This document shows positions 22,682 to 35,013 of a stretch of DNA of 64,000 nt, one piece after another; within the stretch, counting starts at the first letter, position 1, and each line of letters opens with the position of its first letter. The notes below the pieces were generated by a model that saw nothing but the letters and a program-made list of their open reading frames with translations, was not told where the DNA came from and did no database searches. The translations under genes were made by a program, and so were the position numbers. Source of the stretch: Ctena decussata (Eukaryota; Mollusca; Bivalvia; Lucinida; Lucinidae); NCBI GenBank assembly GCA_963989385.1, contig OZ022506.1:60895434-60959433 (forward strand), written 5' to 3'.

Positions 22682-22732
22682 ATTCAAAATTGTTAGTCTT
22701 TTTCTGCATAAGACTAGAAACATGGTAACTAT

Positions 22733-24975
22733 CAGGGCCCCGCCTTTATGAAACTATTGATGACATTCAAGTCGTATAAGCCCGACCAGAAATAACAATA
22801 CCAGCCTTCTATTATCATGTTGTTCCTTCATATTAAATATGTTGTTTGAAATTAAGCCTCTAGCAGTGTCATTAAGATATGGGCAAAATACACAATTATG
22901 ATTGATTAAAGCATGGGCAACAACTCTGTAAGGCAGGAAACTGATGTTACCATTCTTGCATTCTGCACACCTTCAGATCATCTAATGATGCTTTATATTT
23001 GTAGCAAGTTTTATAAAAATATCTTCAAAGGCTTTAAAGTTATACAGCAGGCAAGATTTCCATACCTAAAATAACAAAGGGAAGGTGTAGTTATGGTTCT
23101 TTTTCTCTACACATTGTCTGATGATGTTTATATTTGTACCAAGTTTTGTGAAAGTATCTTAAACAGTTTTAAAGTTAGAGAGCAAACACATTTTCTAGAC
23201 TGTAAACTAGCAAGGGGAAAAATTCTGTAAAAAATGTAGATGGAGTTACAGTTCTTATTCTTTGCACATTGTCTGATGATGCTTTATATTATGTACAAGT
23301 TTTATGAAAATATCATTGGTGGTTTTAAAGCTATGAAGCGGACCTGATTTCAATATTTAAAATTACAAAGGGGCATAATTCAGTAAAAAATGTAGACACA
23401 GTAAGGATGCTTGCTCTCTGCTCATTCCTTGATGATGCTTTACATTTGTACCAAGTCTTGAGAAAATATCTCTGATTCAGTTATGAACCAGACACGATTT
23501 CTGTACTCAAATTACAAAGGGGCATAATTCAGTAAATGGTGTAGGCAGAGTTATGGTTCTTGTTCTCTGCATATTGACTGATGATGCTTTACATTTGTAC
23601 CAAGTCTTGTGAAAATATCTCTAAAGGTTTCAGAGTTATAGAGCGGACACAATGTCTGCACTCAAAATTTCAAAGGGGCATAATTCAGTAAATAATGTAT
23701 GCAGAGTTATGGTTCTTGTTCTCTGCACATGGTATGCTGTTGCTTTACATTTGTACCACGTCTCGTGAAAATATCTTTATTGGTTTCAGAGATATGGAGC
23801 GGACACAATTTCTGTACTCAAAATTTCAAAGGGGCATAATTCAGTAAAAATTGTAGGCAGAGTTACGGTTCTTGTTCTCTGCACATTGTCTGATGATGCT
23901 TTACATTTGTACCAAGTCTCATGAAAATATATTTAATGGTATCAGAGTTATGGAGCTGACATGATTTCTGTACTCAAAATTTCAAAGGGGCATAACTCAG
24001 TAAAAATTGTAGGAAGAGTTATGGTTCTTGTTCTCTGCACATCGTCTGATGATGCTTTACATTTGTACTAAGTCTCGTGAAAATATCTTTAATGGTTTCA
24101 GAGTTATGGAGCGGACACGATTTCTGAACTCAAAATTTCAAAGGGGCGTAATTCAGTAAAAATTGTAGGCAGAGTTATGGTTCTTGTTCTCTTGATGATG
24201 CTTTACATTTGTACCAAGTCTCGTGAAAATATCTTTAACGGTTTCAGAGTTATGGAGCGGACACAATTTCTGTACTCAAAATTTCAAAGGGGCATAATTC
24301 AGTAAAAATTGTAGGCAGAGTTATGTGGTTCTTGTTCTCTGCACGTTGTCTGGTGATGCTTTACATTTGTATCAAGTCTCGTGAAAATATATCTAAAGGT
24401 TTTAGAGTTATTGAGCGGACATGAAATGATGACGGACGGACGGACAGATGGACGGACAGACAGACAGACGGACGGACAAGATGATTACTATAGGGCCTCC
24501 ACAGACTTCGTCTGATGATGCTTTACATTTGTACCAAGTCTCGTGAAAATATCTTTAACGGTTTCAGAGTTATGAAGCGGACACAATTTCTGTACTCAAA
24601 ATTTCAAAGGGGCGAAATTCAGTAAATATTGTAGGAAGAGTTATGGTTCTTGTTCTCTGCACATCGTCTGATGAAGCTTTACATTTGTATCAAGTCTTGT
24701 GAAAATATCTTTAACGATTTCAGAGTTATGGAGCGGACACAATTTCTGTACTCAAAATTTCAAAGGGGCATAATTCAGTAAAAATTGTAGGCAGAGTTAT
24801 GGTTCTTGTTCTCTGCACATCGTCTGGTGATGCTTTACATTTGTATCAAGTCTCGTGAAAATATATCTAAAGGTTTTAGAGTTATTGAGCGGACACGAAA
24901 TGATGACGGACGGACAGATGGACGGACAAGGTGACTACTATAGGGCCTCCGCAGACTTCGTCTGGCGGGGCCCTA
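22733..24975 (+). mobile_element. Type III tandem-repeat element
   Basis: The start CAGGGCCCCGCC is preceded by TAGAAACATGGTAACTAT. The end is an ACGG microsatellite and the hairpin CCTCCGCAGACTTCGTCTGGCGG within GGGCC/GGGCCC, then TAA. The body is an array of about 13 monomers of 145-160 bp with GATGATGCTTTACATTTGTACC, GAGTTATGGAGCGGACAC and CAAAGGGGCATAATTCAGTAAA. A second, partial 3' end (microsatellite plus half of the hairpin) lies at 24425-24512 inside the array, after which monomers resume. No coding sequence is present. Confidence 0.75.
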
Positions 24976-25000
24976 ATGAAAGTAAGATATAGAAATAACC

Positions 25001-26008
25001 AGAAATGTGTCCAATGTACACAGATGCCCCCCCCCCCCCCCCCCACTGTGGGCACCTCCATAAAACTGTGCACAGAATTACAGTAAACATCAGTGAACCA
25101 TTACATGTGGGTCATGATGACATTAATCTTATATATTCCTGTTATTTTCATAGACATTATATCCTTATACAAAATTTCAAATTGCCACAATAATAGGAAC
25201 CCTAAAATCTACCTCACAAAAATTTTAACTGTGCGAAATTAGCCTAAGTCCTATGTCAGTGAACTTAGATGGATCATCATGATCTAATTCTTGTAAATTC
25301 CTGTTGTACTTATATAAATCCTCATATAAAATTTCCTGTTGGCTAGAAGAGTAGCACCCCTAAAATCTACCTCTTACAAAAATCTTAACCTTGCAAAATT
25401 AGACTAAGTCCGAAGTCAGTGAACCGTGACATATGGATCATCATGATCTGATTCTTGTAAATTCCTGTTGTACATATAGTTATTAATCTCGCTACAAAAT
25501 TTCAAGTTGCTACAATAATAGGAACTCTGAAATCTACCTCTTATGAAACTCTTAACCTTGCAAAATTAGCCTATATCCAAAGTCAGTGGACCATGACATA
25601 TGGATTATTGTGCCCTGATTCTTGTGTATTTCTGTTGTACTTATTGATATAAATCCTCATACAAAATTTCAAGTTGCTACAATAATAAGAACCCTGAAAA
25701 CTACCTTACAAAAATCTAAACTTTGCAAAATTGGCCTAAGTCCGAAGCCAGTGGACTGTAACATACGGATCGTCATACCCTGATTCTTGTATATTCCTGT
25801 AGTACTCAAAAATAGAAATCCTCATACAAAATTTCAAGCTGCTACAATAATACGAACCCTAAAATCTACCTGTTGCAAAAATGTTAACCTGAGTCTAACA
25901 GGATCATGTATGTACGGACAGACGGACATATGTACGTAATAACGTACACACGTACCCACAACCCGAACACTATATGCCCCCGGCCATGCCAATGGTGGGG
26001 GCATAAAA
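25001..26008 (+). mobile_element. Type II element (second copy)
   Basis: It starts AGAAATGTGTCCAATGTACACAG followed by ATG and a C run (25026-25043). It ends with a GTACGGACAGACGGAC tract and the hairpin ATGCCCCCGGCC...TGGTGGGGGCAT, then AAAAA. About five monomers of 160-170 bp contain AAATCTACCT, CAAAATTAGCCTAAGTCC and ATGGATCATCATGATCTGATTC. The start is the same as in the other type II copies although the monomers are unrelated at sight. It abuts the type IV copy that begins at 26011. Confidence 0.75.
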
Positions 26009-26344
26009 ATAGCCATCAGAGGAGATGGCAAATCCCCCGACCGAAGACCCCCATGGGCCTTGGTAAAAAGGGTGCACTTCAAAACACATGTTAGTAATAT
26101 ATTGTCTTTTTTTATGCTTCTGTTTGACATTAACTGTTAACAGATGCATGCTTATATAACACTCAGACTAAAACAGTATGCTTGACTGCTAAAAAGAGGT
26201 AATATCTCAAACAGCCATCATATACGCAAATGTATAGCATACGATACATTCAACTTTCAAAATGTGTGAATAACTCCTAAAGTACAAGTCCTACAAACCT
26301 AATTTTGAGCTCTCTAGTAAGTGAATTTGGACAAAGAATCCAAA

Positions 26345-26365
26345 TCTGGAAAAAATTTTTTTTTT

Positions 26366-26396
<31 letters not shown>

Positions 26397-26397
26397 T
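26345..26397 (+). repeat. T run followed by G run
   Basis: About 24 T are followed by about 20 G. The equivalent position in the nested copy (27511-27560) is a longer, interrupted G tract, and in the copy at 8215 a short T and G mixture. The tract is thus a variable part of type IV elements. Such G runs could form quadruplexes and are prone to sequencing error. Confidence 0.9.
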
Positions 26398-27155
26398 GCG
26401 GAACGGGGCATGGGAATGTGGAGGGGTCAGAGAGAGTTAGCAACACTGATAAGATATCACTGCATGATCATCAATGTTCTAAAAGGTACAAGGTTATTCA
26501 AATTCTGGAGCTGGCCAGGGTTATACAAACAGCAGCTCAAACTACCAAAGGGAAATAACTCACAAAGTATAAAAGCAAGAGTTATCATTCATGTATGAGA
26601 CAAATTGTCATGACCTGTTCTACATATCTGTGAAGTATCATGAAATTATTTCAAAAGGTATTCGAGTTATGGAGCGGACACCTAAAATCATCAAAGGGAA
26701 ATAACTCCAAAAGTAAGAAAGCAAGAGTTGTCATTCTTGTTCGCGACACATCGTCATGACCTGTTCTACATATCTGTGAAGTATCATGAAAATATTCCAA
26801 AAGGTATTCAAGTTATAGAGCGGACACGAAATCACACCTAAAACCATCAAGGGGAAATAACTCAAAAAGTAAGAAAGCAGGAGTTGTCATACTTGTTCGC
26901 GACACATCATCATGACCTGTTCTACATATCTGTGAAGTATCATGAAAATATTCCAAAAGGTATTCAAGTTATAGAGCGGACACGAAATCATACCTAAAAT
27001 GATCAAGGGGAAATAACCCAAAAAGTAAGAAAGCAAGAGTTATAATTCTTGTTCGCGACACACCCTCATGACCTGTTCTACATATCTGTGAAGTATCATG
27101 AGAATATTCCAAAGGGTATTCAAGTTATAGAGCGGACACGAATGTGTCAAAAAAT

Positions 27156-28740
27156 AGCCATCAGAGGAGATGGCAAATCCCCCGACCAAAGACCCCCATG
27201 GGCCTTGGTAAAACGGGTGCACTTCAAAACACATATTAGTAATATATTGTCATTCTTTTATGCTTCTGATTGACATTAACTGTTAACAGATGCATGATTA
27301 TCTAACACTCAGACTAAAACAGTATGCTTGACTGCTAAAAAGAGGTAATATCTCCAACAGCCACCATATACACAAATGTATAGCATACGATACATTCAAC
27401 TTTCAAAATGTGTGAATAACTTCTAAAGTACAAGCCCTACAAATCTAATGTTGAGCTCTCTAGTAATTGAATTTGGACAAAGAATCCAAATCTGGAAAAA
27501 AAAATATTTGGGGGGGGGGGGGGGGGGGGGGGACGGGAGGGGGGCAGGGGGGGGGGGAGGGGTCACGGGAATGTGGAGGGGTAAGAGAGAGTTAGGAACA
27601 CTGATAAGATATCACAGCATGATCATCAATATTCTAAAAGGTACACGGTTATTCAAATTCTGGAGCTGGCCAGGGTTATACAGTTATGGAGCAGAGACTC
27701 AAACAGCAGCTCAAACTACCAAAGGGAAATAATTCACTGAGTCTAAAAGCAAGAGTTATCATTCATGTATGAGACAAATTGTCATGACCTGTTCTGCATA
27801 TCTGTGAAGTATCATGAAAATATTTCAAAAGGTATTCAAGCTATGGAGCAGACACCTAAAATCATCAAAGGGAAATAACTCAAAAAGTAAGAAAGCAAGA
27901 GTTGTCATTCTTATTCGCGACACATCATCATGACCTGTTCTACATATCTGTGAAGTATCATGAAAATATTCCAAAAGGTATTCAAGTTATAGAGCGGACA
28001 CGAAATCAGACCTAAAACCATCAAGGGGAAATAACTCAAAAAGTAAGAAAGCAGGAGTTGTCATTCTTGTTCGCGACACATCGTCATGACCAGTTCTACA
28101 TATCTGTGAAGTATCATGAAAATATTCCAAAAGGTATTCAAGTTATAGAGCGGACACGAAATCATACCTAAAATGATCAAGGGGAAATAACTCAAAAAGT
28201 AAGAAAGCAAGAGTTGTCATTCTTTTTCGCGACACACCGTCATGACCTGTTCTACATATCTGTGAAGTATCATGAGAATATTCCAAATGGTATTCTAGTT
28301 ATAGAGCGGACACGAATCTGCCAAAAAATCACACCTAAAACTATCAAGGGGAAATAACTCAAAAAGTAAGAAAGCAAGAGTTGTCATTCTTGTTCGCGAC
28401 ACATCGTCAAGACCTGTTCTACATTTCTGTGAAGTATCATGAAAATATTCCAAAGGGTATTCAAGTTACAGAGCGGACACGAATCTGCCAAAAAATCACC
28501 AAAGGGGAGATAATTCAAAAAGTACAATAGCAAGAGTTACCATTCTTGTACGCGACACATCGTCATGTCCTGTTCTACATAACTGTGAAGTATCATGAAA
28601 ATATTCCAAAAGGTATTCAAGATATAGAGCGGACAAGAAAGTGTTTACGGACGGACGGACAGACGGACGGACGGACGGACGGACGGACGGACGCCAGGCT
28701 CATCGCTATATCCCCCGAACCTTTCGGTCGGGGGATAAAA
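27156..28740 (+). mobile_element. Type IV element nested in type IV
   Basis: This copy has the same 5' hairpin, unique region, G-rich tract (27511-27560), monomers and 3' hairpin as its host. Its 3' end (28620-28740) and the host's (29030-29134) are almost identical. Joining the host sequence on both sides gives GTCAAAAA followed by TCACACCTAAAAC, the same as an uninterrupted monomer at 28320. No target duplication is evident beyond the A run. Confidence 0.85.
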
Positions 28741-29134
28741 ATCACACCTAAAACTATCAAGGGGAAATAACTCAAAAAGTAAGAAAGCAAGAGTTGTCAT
28801 TCTTGTTCGCGACACATCGTCATGACCTGTTCTACATTTCTGTGAAGGATCATGAAAATATTCCAAAGGGTATTCAAGTTACAGAGCGGACACGAATCTG
28901 CCAAAAAATCACCAAAGGGGAGATAATTCAAAAAGTACAATAGCAAGAGTTACCATTCTTGTTCGCGACACATCGCCATGACCTGTTCTAAATAACTGTG
29001 AAGTATCATGAAAATATTCCAAAGGGTATTCAAGATATAGAGCGGACAAGAAAGTGTTTACGGACGGACGGACGGACGGACGGACGCCAGGCTCATCGCT
29101 ATATCCCCCGAACCTTTCGGTCGGGGGATAAAAA

Positions 29135-30052
29135 GGAATCAACGCAAACCATACTGCTTCGCAAGCTTATGGCCTATAGCTTCACTGCTGTATTTTTCCA
29201 CCATTTCTTACAAAGAGGAACAATTTTTGTGACGTATTGGTTGCTTCCTTGGATAATGGAGCCCTTCCAAAATGCAGCCTTAGTAACTCTCAACAGAAAG
29301 AAACTGCTTCTAGAATGCTCTCCTTAGAGAGCAAATTCTTTCCTTTAATTGAAAATGAAATGGAAGTGTATCCATTCACTTTAAATACATTTTTTCTCTT
29401 AGTTATTAATGTGATATTTTTCTTACCTTGCATTTAATAATCCTTTCTATTTATTTCCTAGTTCTATAATGACTGAAGGGCCAAGCATTTAATATTATAC
29501 TTCCTATTCATTTCCTAATTTTATAATGATGTCCAGCTTTAAAAATGTGTAAAGGTTCTTGTGACAGGCAAAAATACAATGATCAATTCAACTGGTGCTG
29601 ATTTGGGTTGGGTGTGTTTCCTTCGCCTGTCATGGCTATCAAAAATGATTACCATGTCACGTTTTTGTTTTTCATTCCTAAGACTGGGCATGTCATGGCA
29701 TAGTTATAGAATGTCAAACACTCTGTAAGTTAATTCAAACTCGAGGCTCTGCCCCTTGTTCAGGAATAACTTACCTCGTGATTAACACACTATAACTTGT
29801 ACATGTCTCTGAGTAACTTGTACATGTCTCTGAGAGTTTTTTTTTTTTATCATTGTTTTACGTAGTATCTGTAAGATGCATTGTCATTTTTGGTTTCTAA
29901 ATGCACTTTGTATATGTTGTATGAAAGAAATTTGGTTCGCCAATTGAGTTACAAGAAAGACCTTCTTTGCTTACTTAATGGTATATTTGTACACTTCGAT
30001 GTTTTCCGCAATTTTTACAGAGAGAAACATACATACAGAACAACTTTTATTT
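29135..30052. other. Low-copy DNA, no gene recognised
   Basis: AT-rich sequence without tandem arrays. A motif GAGCAAATTCTTTCCTTTAA at about 29330 recurs in the palindromes at 30240-30320 and 34170-34245. TAACTTGTACATGTCTCTGAG is directly duplicated near 29791-29832. No domain was recognised in any frame. Confidence 0.5.
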
Positions 30053-30170
30053 AGGGGCCCAGACTGCCAAAATTCAATATTTAGCATTAGGGTATGGACA
30101 TTTTCTCCAAAAATTCAGGGGCCCAGCCCAAAAATTGAAACTTATGGGGCCATGGGTGAGTGGGCCCCTG
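30053..30170. repeat. Small MITE-like repeat (inverted copy of 22579-22681)
   Basis: This is the opposite-orientation partner of the repeat at 22579. It begins AGGGGCCCAGACTGCC and ends TGGGCCCCTG, followed by TTAGTC. An extra internal GGGGCCCAGCCC is present that the other copy lacks. Confidence 0.55.
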
Positions 30171-30239
30171 TTAGTCTCTTTCCCTGGAGAAAAAGCTTTT
30201 TGTGTCTTCCTGTTGATGACATTAGCTTTCTGAAAAGGG

Positions 30240-30320
30240 GTCTACTCTAATGAAAGAATTTGATCCACTAGGAATTTGCTCCTATTGAAGCAAATTCTTT
30301 TCATTAAGAGCTGACCCCCT
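30240..30320. repeat. Dispersed palindrome (GAATTTG/CAAATTC)
   Basis: TAATGAAAGAATTTG is followed by CAAATTCTTTTCATTA about 25 bp later, a hairpin with GGTCTACTC to its left and GACCCCC to its right. The same arrangement occurs at 34170-34245, where the stem is longer. Two dispersed copies imply a small foldback mobile element or a recurring terminal sequence. Confidence 0.55.
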
Positions 30321-30526
30321 ATAAGGGAAGCAAAATGGAAGGCATAACCTGCTTCCTCTCAGCCTGATAGTTTTTGTTAAACATACTAATTTTATCAGTT
30401 ACTATCAAATTTCAATAATACATGTAGTGCTTATAAAAGTGTAAATTAAATATTAAAACTATGGCAGACCTCAAAATGCAATGTGTCAAATGTTGTTTAT
30501 CATTAATAAGCAGCATCAAGAAAAAA

Positions 30527-30724
30527 CAACAAAGTGGCATGTGCTCCCAGTGAAGACTCGGATCAGCCTGGGCATTTGCCCAGTCTGATCAAAGTCTTTG
30601 CTGTTCGCATGGAGGAAACTGAAACCCTCAGCTACCCTTTTAGTGCAGAGTGAAGACTCTGATCAGACTGGGCAGATACACAGGCTGATCTGAGTCTTCG
30701 AATGGCCTACATGCCACTTTGTTG
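30527..30724. mobile_element. Small TIR element with internal hairpins
   Basis: The ends CAACAAAGTGGCATG and CATGCCACTTTGTTG are perfect inverted repeats of 15 bp. Just inside, GAAGACTCGGATCAGCCTG at the left matches, inverted, CAGGCTGATCTGAGTCTTC at the right. The left internal half also pairs within itself (GATCAGCCTGGGCA with TGCCCAGTCTGATC). The 198-bp element has no coding potential. Target duplication not resolved. Confidence 0.7.
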
Positions 30725-31215
30725 AGTTTGTTGTGTCTTGGCTCATTTCACTGCCAACACTTCAATCTGATTCATTCAGCGGAATGTTTAGAAAAGGTCT
30801 CTTTACATAATAGAGCTTTCTACAAAATATTCAGGCTTGAACAATGGTAATACAGCTACAGTCCACTTTATGCTGATTTTTAAAGGCCAAACTTGAGTTC
30901 CCTGGTCACTCCTTTATGCCGACAATGAAAACAGATCAGAACTGCAGTCAAGTCTTTAATCAGACTGTTTTTGTATTTTTGAAACTATAGATAAAGGCAT
31001 TGAAAATTACTTTCATTAAGAGCTATTTGCGATTAAATGGATGAGACTTTTAAACCCATATGACCGGATTGGTAATAATATGCAATTCAAGAGTTAAGCA
31101 CATTCCTATATTTATATGCATAAAACTTACAGAAATTGTTTCTTCGATGCCATTGACTCAATTACCTCAAACATTTTTTGCTCAGGACAAAATCTGAGGA
31201 GTCCATGGGACCCTT
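30725..31215. other. Low-copy DNA, no feature seen
   Basis: No array, domain or RNA gene is visible in this stretch. Confidence 0.5.
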
Positions 31216-32000
31216 GTTTTTAGCTCACTTGAGCGGAAGGCTCACAGGACTGTTAAGCTTTTAGTATAGCCATGGTCCATCGTCCTTCCATCCGTCTGTC
31301 CATCGTCTGCCATTTTCAAAGATCTTCTTCCCTGAAACTGCTGAGCTAATCAAAGCCAAAATTCATATGGAGCCTCAGTGGGATGGGGGAATGAAAGTTT
31401 GTTCGGGGTATCTGGGTCACGGACCAAGATGGCCCCCAAGATAATATATGGTAAAATTTCTTCAAAAATCTTCTTCTCCGGAACCAAAAGGCCTTGAAAT
31501 CTGGTATATAGCATCAGGCATTTGAGCCCATCGTAGTTTGTACAAATGATGATCATAGCTTGACCTTGATCTAATTTATGACAAACTGTAGTATGTAATG
31601 CTTTTGTATGGGAAAATGCTTAAACAGTGGATTTCTCAGAAACTATTTAAGTTTAAGGTTTAATATTTGGTCTATATGGTTAACTAAATGACCAGATGAA
31701 GAAATTATGTGGCTTAGGGTCAAGGTCATTCTTTGATCTTTGTTCAAGGACACTGAGATTCTGTCTCCTGCCAACATTTTCAATCATCTCCTCTGAAGCC
31801 ACTAGGTCGATTGAAGCCATATTTCATATGGAGCTTCAATGGGCTGAAGGAATTAAAAGTTGTCCAGATGGTCTTGGTCACATGACCAAGAAGACCGCCA
31901 CACCCATATATATATATGGTAAAGAACCCTTCAAAAATCGTCTATCTTACCTTTACAGCAATTTATAAGCAGTGCTGTTTTGTTCTATGTCCAAAAAGAT
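31216..32000 (-). mobile_element. Type I element, antisense, 5' truncated
   Basis: Read on the minus strand it ends in the type I hairpin (CCTTCCGCTCAAGTGAGCTAAAAA at 31216-31239, split here by its own stem) preceded by a GACGGATGGAAGGACGATGG tract. Two to three monomers with AAGATCTTCTTC and GCCAAAATTCATATGGAGCC precede that. Toward 32000 the similarity fades and no ACAAGAG start is seen, so the far end is lost. It is the only type I copy in this orientation. Confidence 0.6.
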
Positions 32001-32544
32001 CATTTTTTTGAATGTTATAATGTCCCATGTCCAAAAGCCAATCAAATGGCTTGCATAGTGACATGTCATAACACAATCATCTTCCAGTTACCTTCAAGGA
32101 GCATGGACGAAGGGAAGGGTATGTCACATTACCTTGCATTTTTCCCCTTTTTATCTTATAAACAGATTTTTCCTTAAAGCTGGACAAATTTGTGAATGTC
32201 AGTTTTCAATTTTATGCAGACGGCTAGTACAGTAAGTGTCTTTTAACCTTCATCAAAACCTGGTTAAAGATCCTCTGGACATAGAACACTTTACCTGATA
32301 AAATATTCTGTTTACGATGTTCTATCTCCTTTTGTTCAGACCATATATATAATTTGATATAATTAAACCATATAACCATATAAGTCCATGTTATGACCAT
32401 TGTGACAAATTCCATTTATATAGAGGAAAGAGGGTTTGCATGGCTTTATATAATATAATGATACAGACTGAAGGTACCATTGAAACCACATGAATAAACT
32501 GTTCTAATGGATACCAACAGTCTATAGTTTGAGCATAAATAAGT
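32001..32544. other. Low-copy DNA, no gene recognised
   Basis: Contains a weak repeat of ATGTCCAAAA near 31988 and 32030. Nothing else is recognisable. Confidence 0.45.
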
Positions 32545-33714
32545 ACAAGAGTTGTCGCCTGACAGAACAGCTCGCCTGAATTAGTGCTCGCCCATCATAC
32601 AATCACTACAGTAGTGTGGATTGCTAAGCATAAAACCTCAGGCAAGCATGTCCATAATGATAACACATTTATAAACAAAAGCTATCTCAGAAATAAGAGT
32701 TAAAATAAAATTTAAATAAGTCACATGAGATTTCAAAGTCAATGAGCTTGAGGTCAAAGAACTAAGGAGTAGGGGTGGGTGGGGTGGGGTGGTTGGGTGG
32801 GTGAGCAGGGGGTGGGGTGGGACAGGATGTATCAAAACCCTGAACCATTAACTATAACATCAGTCCAAGTATTAATATCAGCTGTGTCCACCGTGGCACT
32901 GTGAAATTATGTCCTCATTAATATAAAACTTTAACCAAAAGACAAACTTCTAAGTTGATGACCCTGACTTCAAGGTCATTCAGTGAGGTAAGTATATAAT
33001 GCTTTGTAAAAACTCGAAAAAGTGTCTAACATCAGTTGAAGTGTAAACTAAATCTCTGCCAAGCATAATGAATAGTATGCAATTAGAAAACCTTAAGACA
33101 GACCAAAATTTCCTAAGTCCCTAACCTTGACATCATGGTCACTGAGTGGGGCTGGGGTAGTACTCTGTATAACTTTGGGCTAATATCTAACTAAAGTGCA
33201 AATATCAAAAGAATTCATTCATGGGCTCAGGAGATATGTGTCTTTAAAAACTTTAACCAAAACATCCAATCAATAAAATGAATGACAATTTTCTAAGTCC
33301 ATGACCTTGACATCAAGGTCACTGAGGGGGTCGGGGAAGTACCTTGGAAAACTTTGGACCGATATCTAACTACAGTGCAAGTATCAAAGGAATGCATTCA
33401 TGGGTTAAGGAGATACTGGGCTTTACAAAAACTTTAACCAAAACATCCAGTCCAAAAAACTCCAAATTTTCTAAGTCCATGACCTTGACATCAAGGTACT
33501 GAGTGGGGTGGGGGTGGTACCCCTTAAACTTTGGACCAATATCTAATTACAATGCAAGTATCAAATGAATCCATTCATGGGTTTAGGAGATATAGGTTTT
33601 TAAAAAACTTTAACCAAAACATCCAATCCGAACACCAAACACGGACGCAGACACTGACGCCAACGCCAGGGTGACAACAATAGTTCTTCCAGAACTTTCT
33701 TTCAGGCAAGCTAA
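32545..33714 (+). mobile_element. Type V tandem-repeat element
   Basis: It starts ACAAGAGTTGTCGCCTGACAG followed by CAGCTCGCCTGAA and ends with a GACGCAGACACTGACGCC tract, GGTGACAACAATAG and the hairpin AGAACTTTCTTTC with CAGGCAAGCTAA. After a G-rich run (32770-32825), monomers of about 160-180 bp carry GACCTTGACATCAAGGTCAC, GTGCAAGTATCAAAGGAAT and CTTTAACCAAAACATCC. Type V differs from type I by a G for A in the stem (GCTCGCCTGA) and by its monomers. No protein is encoded. Confidence 0.75.
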
Positions 33715-35013
33715 ATATAGAAAAAAAGTATTACCTGATAAACGCTATTCCTATTCCCACGAAAGACGGCAACAACCTGCATTGGCATATTATCCTAATA
33801 TCATTAAGGTTGGCTAGTATGGTCTAAAATAATTGTTTTACATCTCAAGAATACTTTTCATTTCAATTTGCAAACTTTATAATTTGGATTATGTCTTTTG
33901 TACAGTTTATCCAAATGCCTTGTCAACAAAATTTTGCATTTGAGATGATCAAGTTGTCTTCTCTATATATATATCCATACCTTTACTTTGATACAGCCAC
34001 ATCTTAGGCACCTTAACTCTTTGAGAGCCAAAAGCAAAAATACTTACTGTGTAAATCCTAATAAATGCTCCTGCACTTATAAACGTCCCCTACCTCTGTT
34101 TCGAAAAATATAATGTTATAGTAACTGGCATGAATTCCTGTGTGCTTCTCCAGATGAAGCAGCTCTTTGAAATGAGGTCTACTCTTAAAGGGAAGAATTT
34201 GCTCCTACAGGAGCAAATTCTTTCCTTTAAGATTTGATCCCTGCTAAGAAGGGAGGCTAACAACAGTAGTATTGTTTTTCCTCTGCTAGTATACAAACCT
34301 TAGTATTGTTTAGTAGAGATATTGGCAGTGGGGATTTACTACACTTCAGGCTCTAAATAATGCCCCCTTCCGTAAAATGTAACAGTCACCGCAGGACCTT
34401 TAATAAGATTTATATGGTATTTTTGCACCAGTGTAGCAGCAGATGACACAGCTAATTTGAGCTGTTCTATCTGAGCAGTGTCTTACTGCTTAGGTTTAAA
34501 CCCTTTTACTTTTCTAATTATGCAGACATAAAGTTTGCAGTCTGTTGTTTCATGCTCAAAGAGTTAGTGTACCCTTTAAATTTTGATTTGCTCAAATACA
34601 TTATATGTAGACCATTTGTGTTTTAGGTGCAGACTATAATGATGTTCAGACCGGAGTCAAGACTCCTGCAACAATTATTTATAAAATCCATCAGTGTGTA
34701 AATCCTGACTGCTCTGATGTCTGAAGATCTGAATATCTAACAAAACTTGTGATAGAGGGCAACATGTACCTTTATATTTTTGTCTTGAAAAAAAGACATG
34801 CCAACATCTTAATAAATTTCTTCAAAGATCTGAAAGATACCTATGAACTATTTGAATATGATAATGGGTACCTATTTCCTTCCAAGAGTTATTCGATATG
34901 GACATTAGCAGATCTGGTTTTGGTTGGACATAAAGTCTTCCACCAGACTTTCGAGTGACACATGATAATCTTTCACGTTTTTTTTCTCAAGCAAACATCA
35001 TTCCTCTTGTTGC
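33715..35013. other. Low-copy DNA upstream of the F-box pseudogene
   Basis: No array. A palindromic repeat is at 34170-34245. A short open frame at 34749-34958 has no recognised motif; it could be a leftover exon of the pseudogene that follows, but I cannot support that. Confidence 0.45.
34170..34245. repeat. Dispersed palindrome, second copy
   Basis: AAAGGGAAGAATTTGCTCC and GGAGCAAATTCTTTCCTTT are separated by four bases (TACA), giving a near-perfect hairpin of about 19 bp. GGTCTACTC stands to its left, as in the copy at 30240-30320. Confidence 0.65.

Larger units (their letters stand above)
26011..29134 (+). mobile_element. Type IV element (outer copy)
   Basis: The 5' end AGCCATCAGAGGAGATGGC is a hairpin followed by AAATCCCCCGACCGAAG. 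The 3' end (29055-29134) has an ACGG microsatellite and the hairpin ATCCCCCGAACC/GGTCGGGGGAT, then AAAAA. After a unique 5' region come a T run and a G run (26345-26397) and monomers of about 155 bp with AAGGGGAAATAACTC, TCGCGACACATCGTCATGACC and GTTATAGAGCGGACACG. It is interrupted at 27155 by a second type IV copy and resumes at 28741 in the same monomer. Confidence 0.8.

Noticed and set aside
24420..24475. CRISPR-like short direct repeats (ACGG/GACGGACG tracts here and at other element ends)
   Set aside because: These are uniform microsatellites without spacers, always beside the 3' hairpin of a tandem-repeat element in a eukaryotic genome.
27448..27732. Glycine-rich open frame
   Set aside because: The glycines come from the G tract of a type IV element; the equivalent tract in the other copy has a different length and frame.
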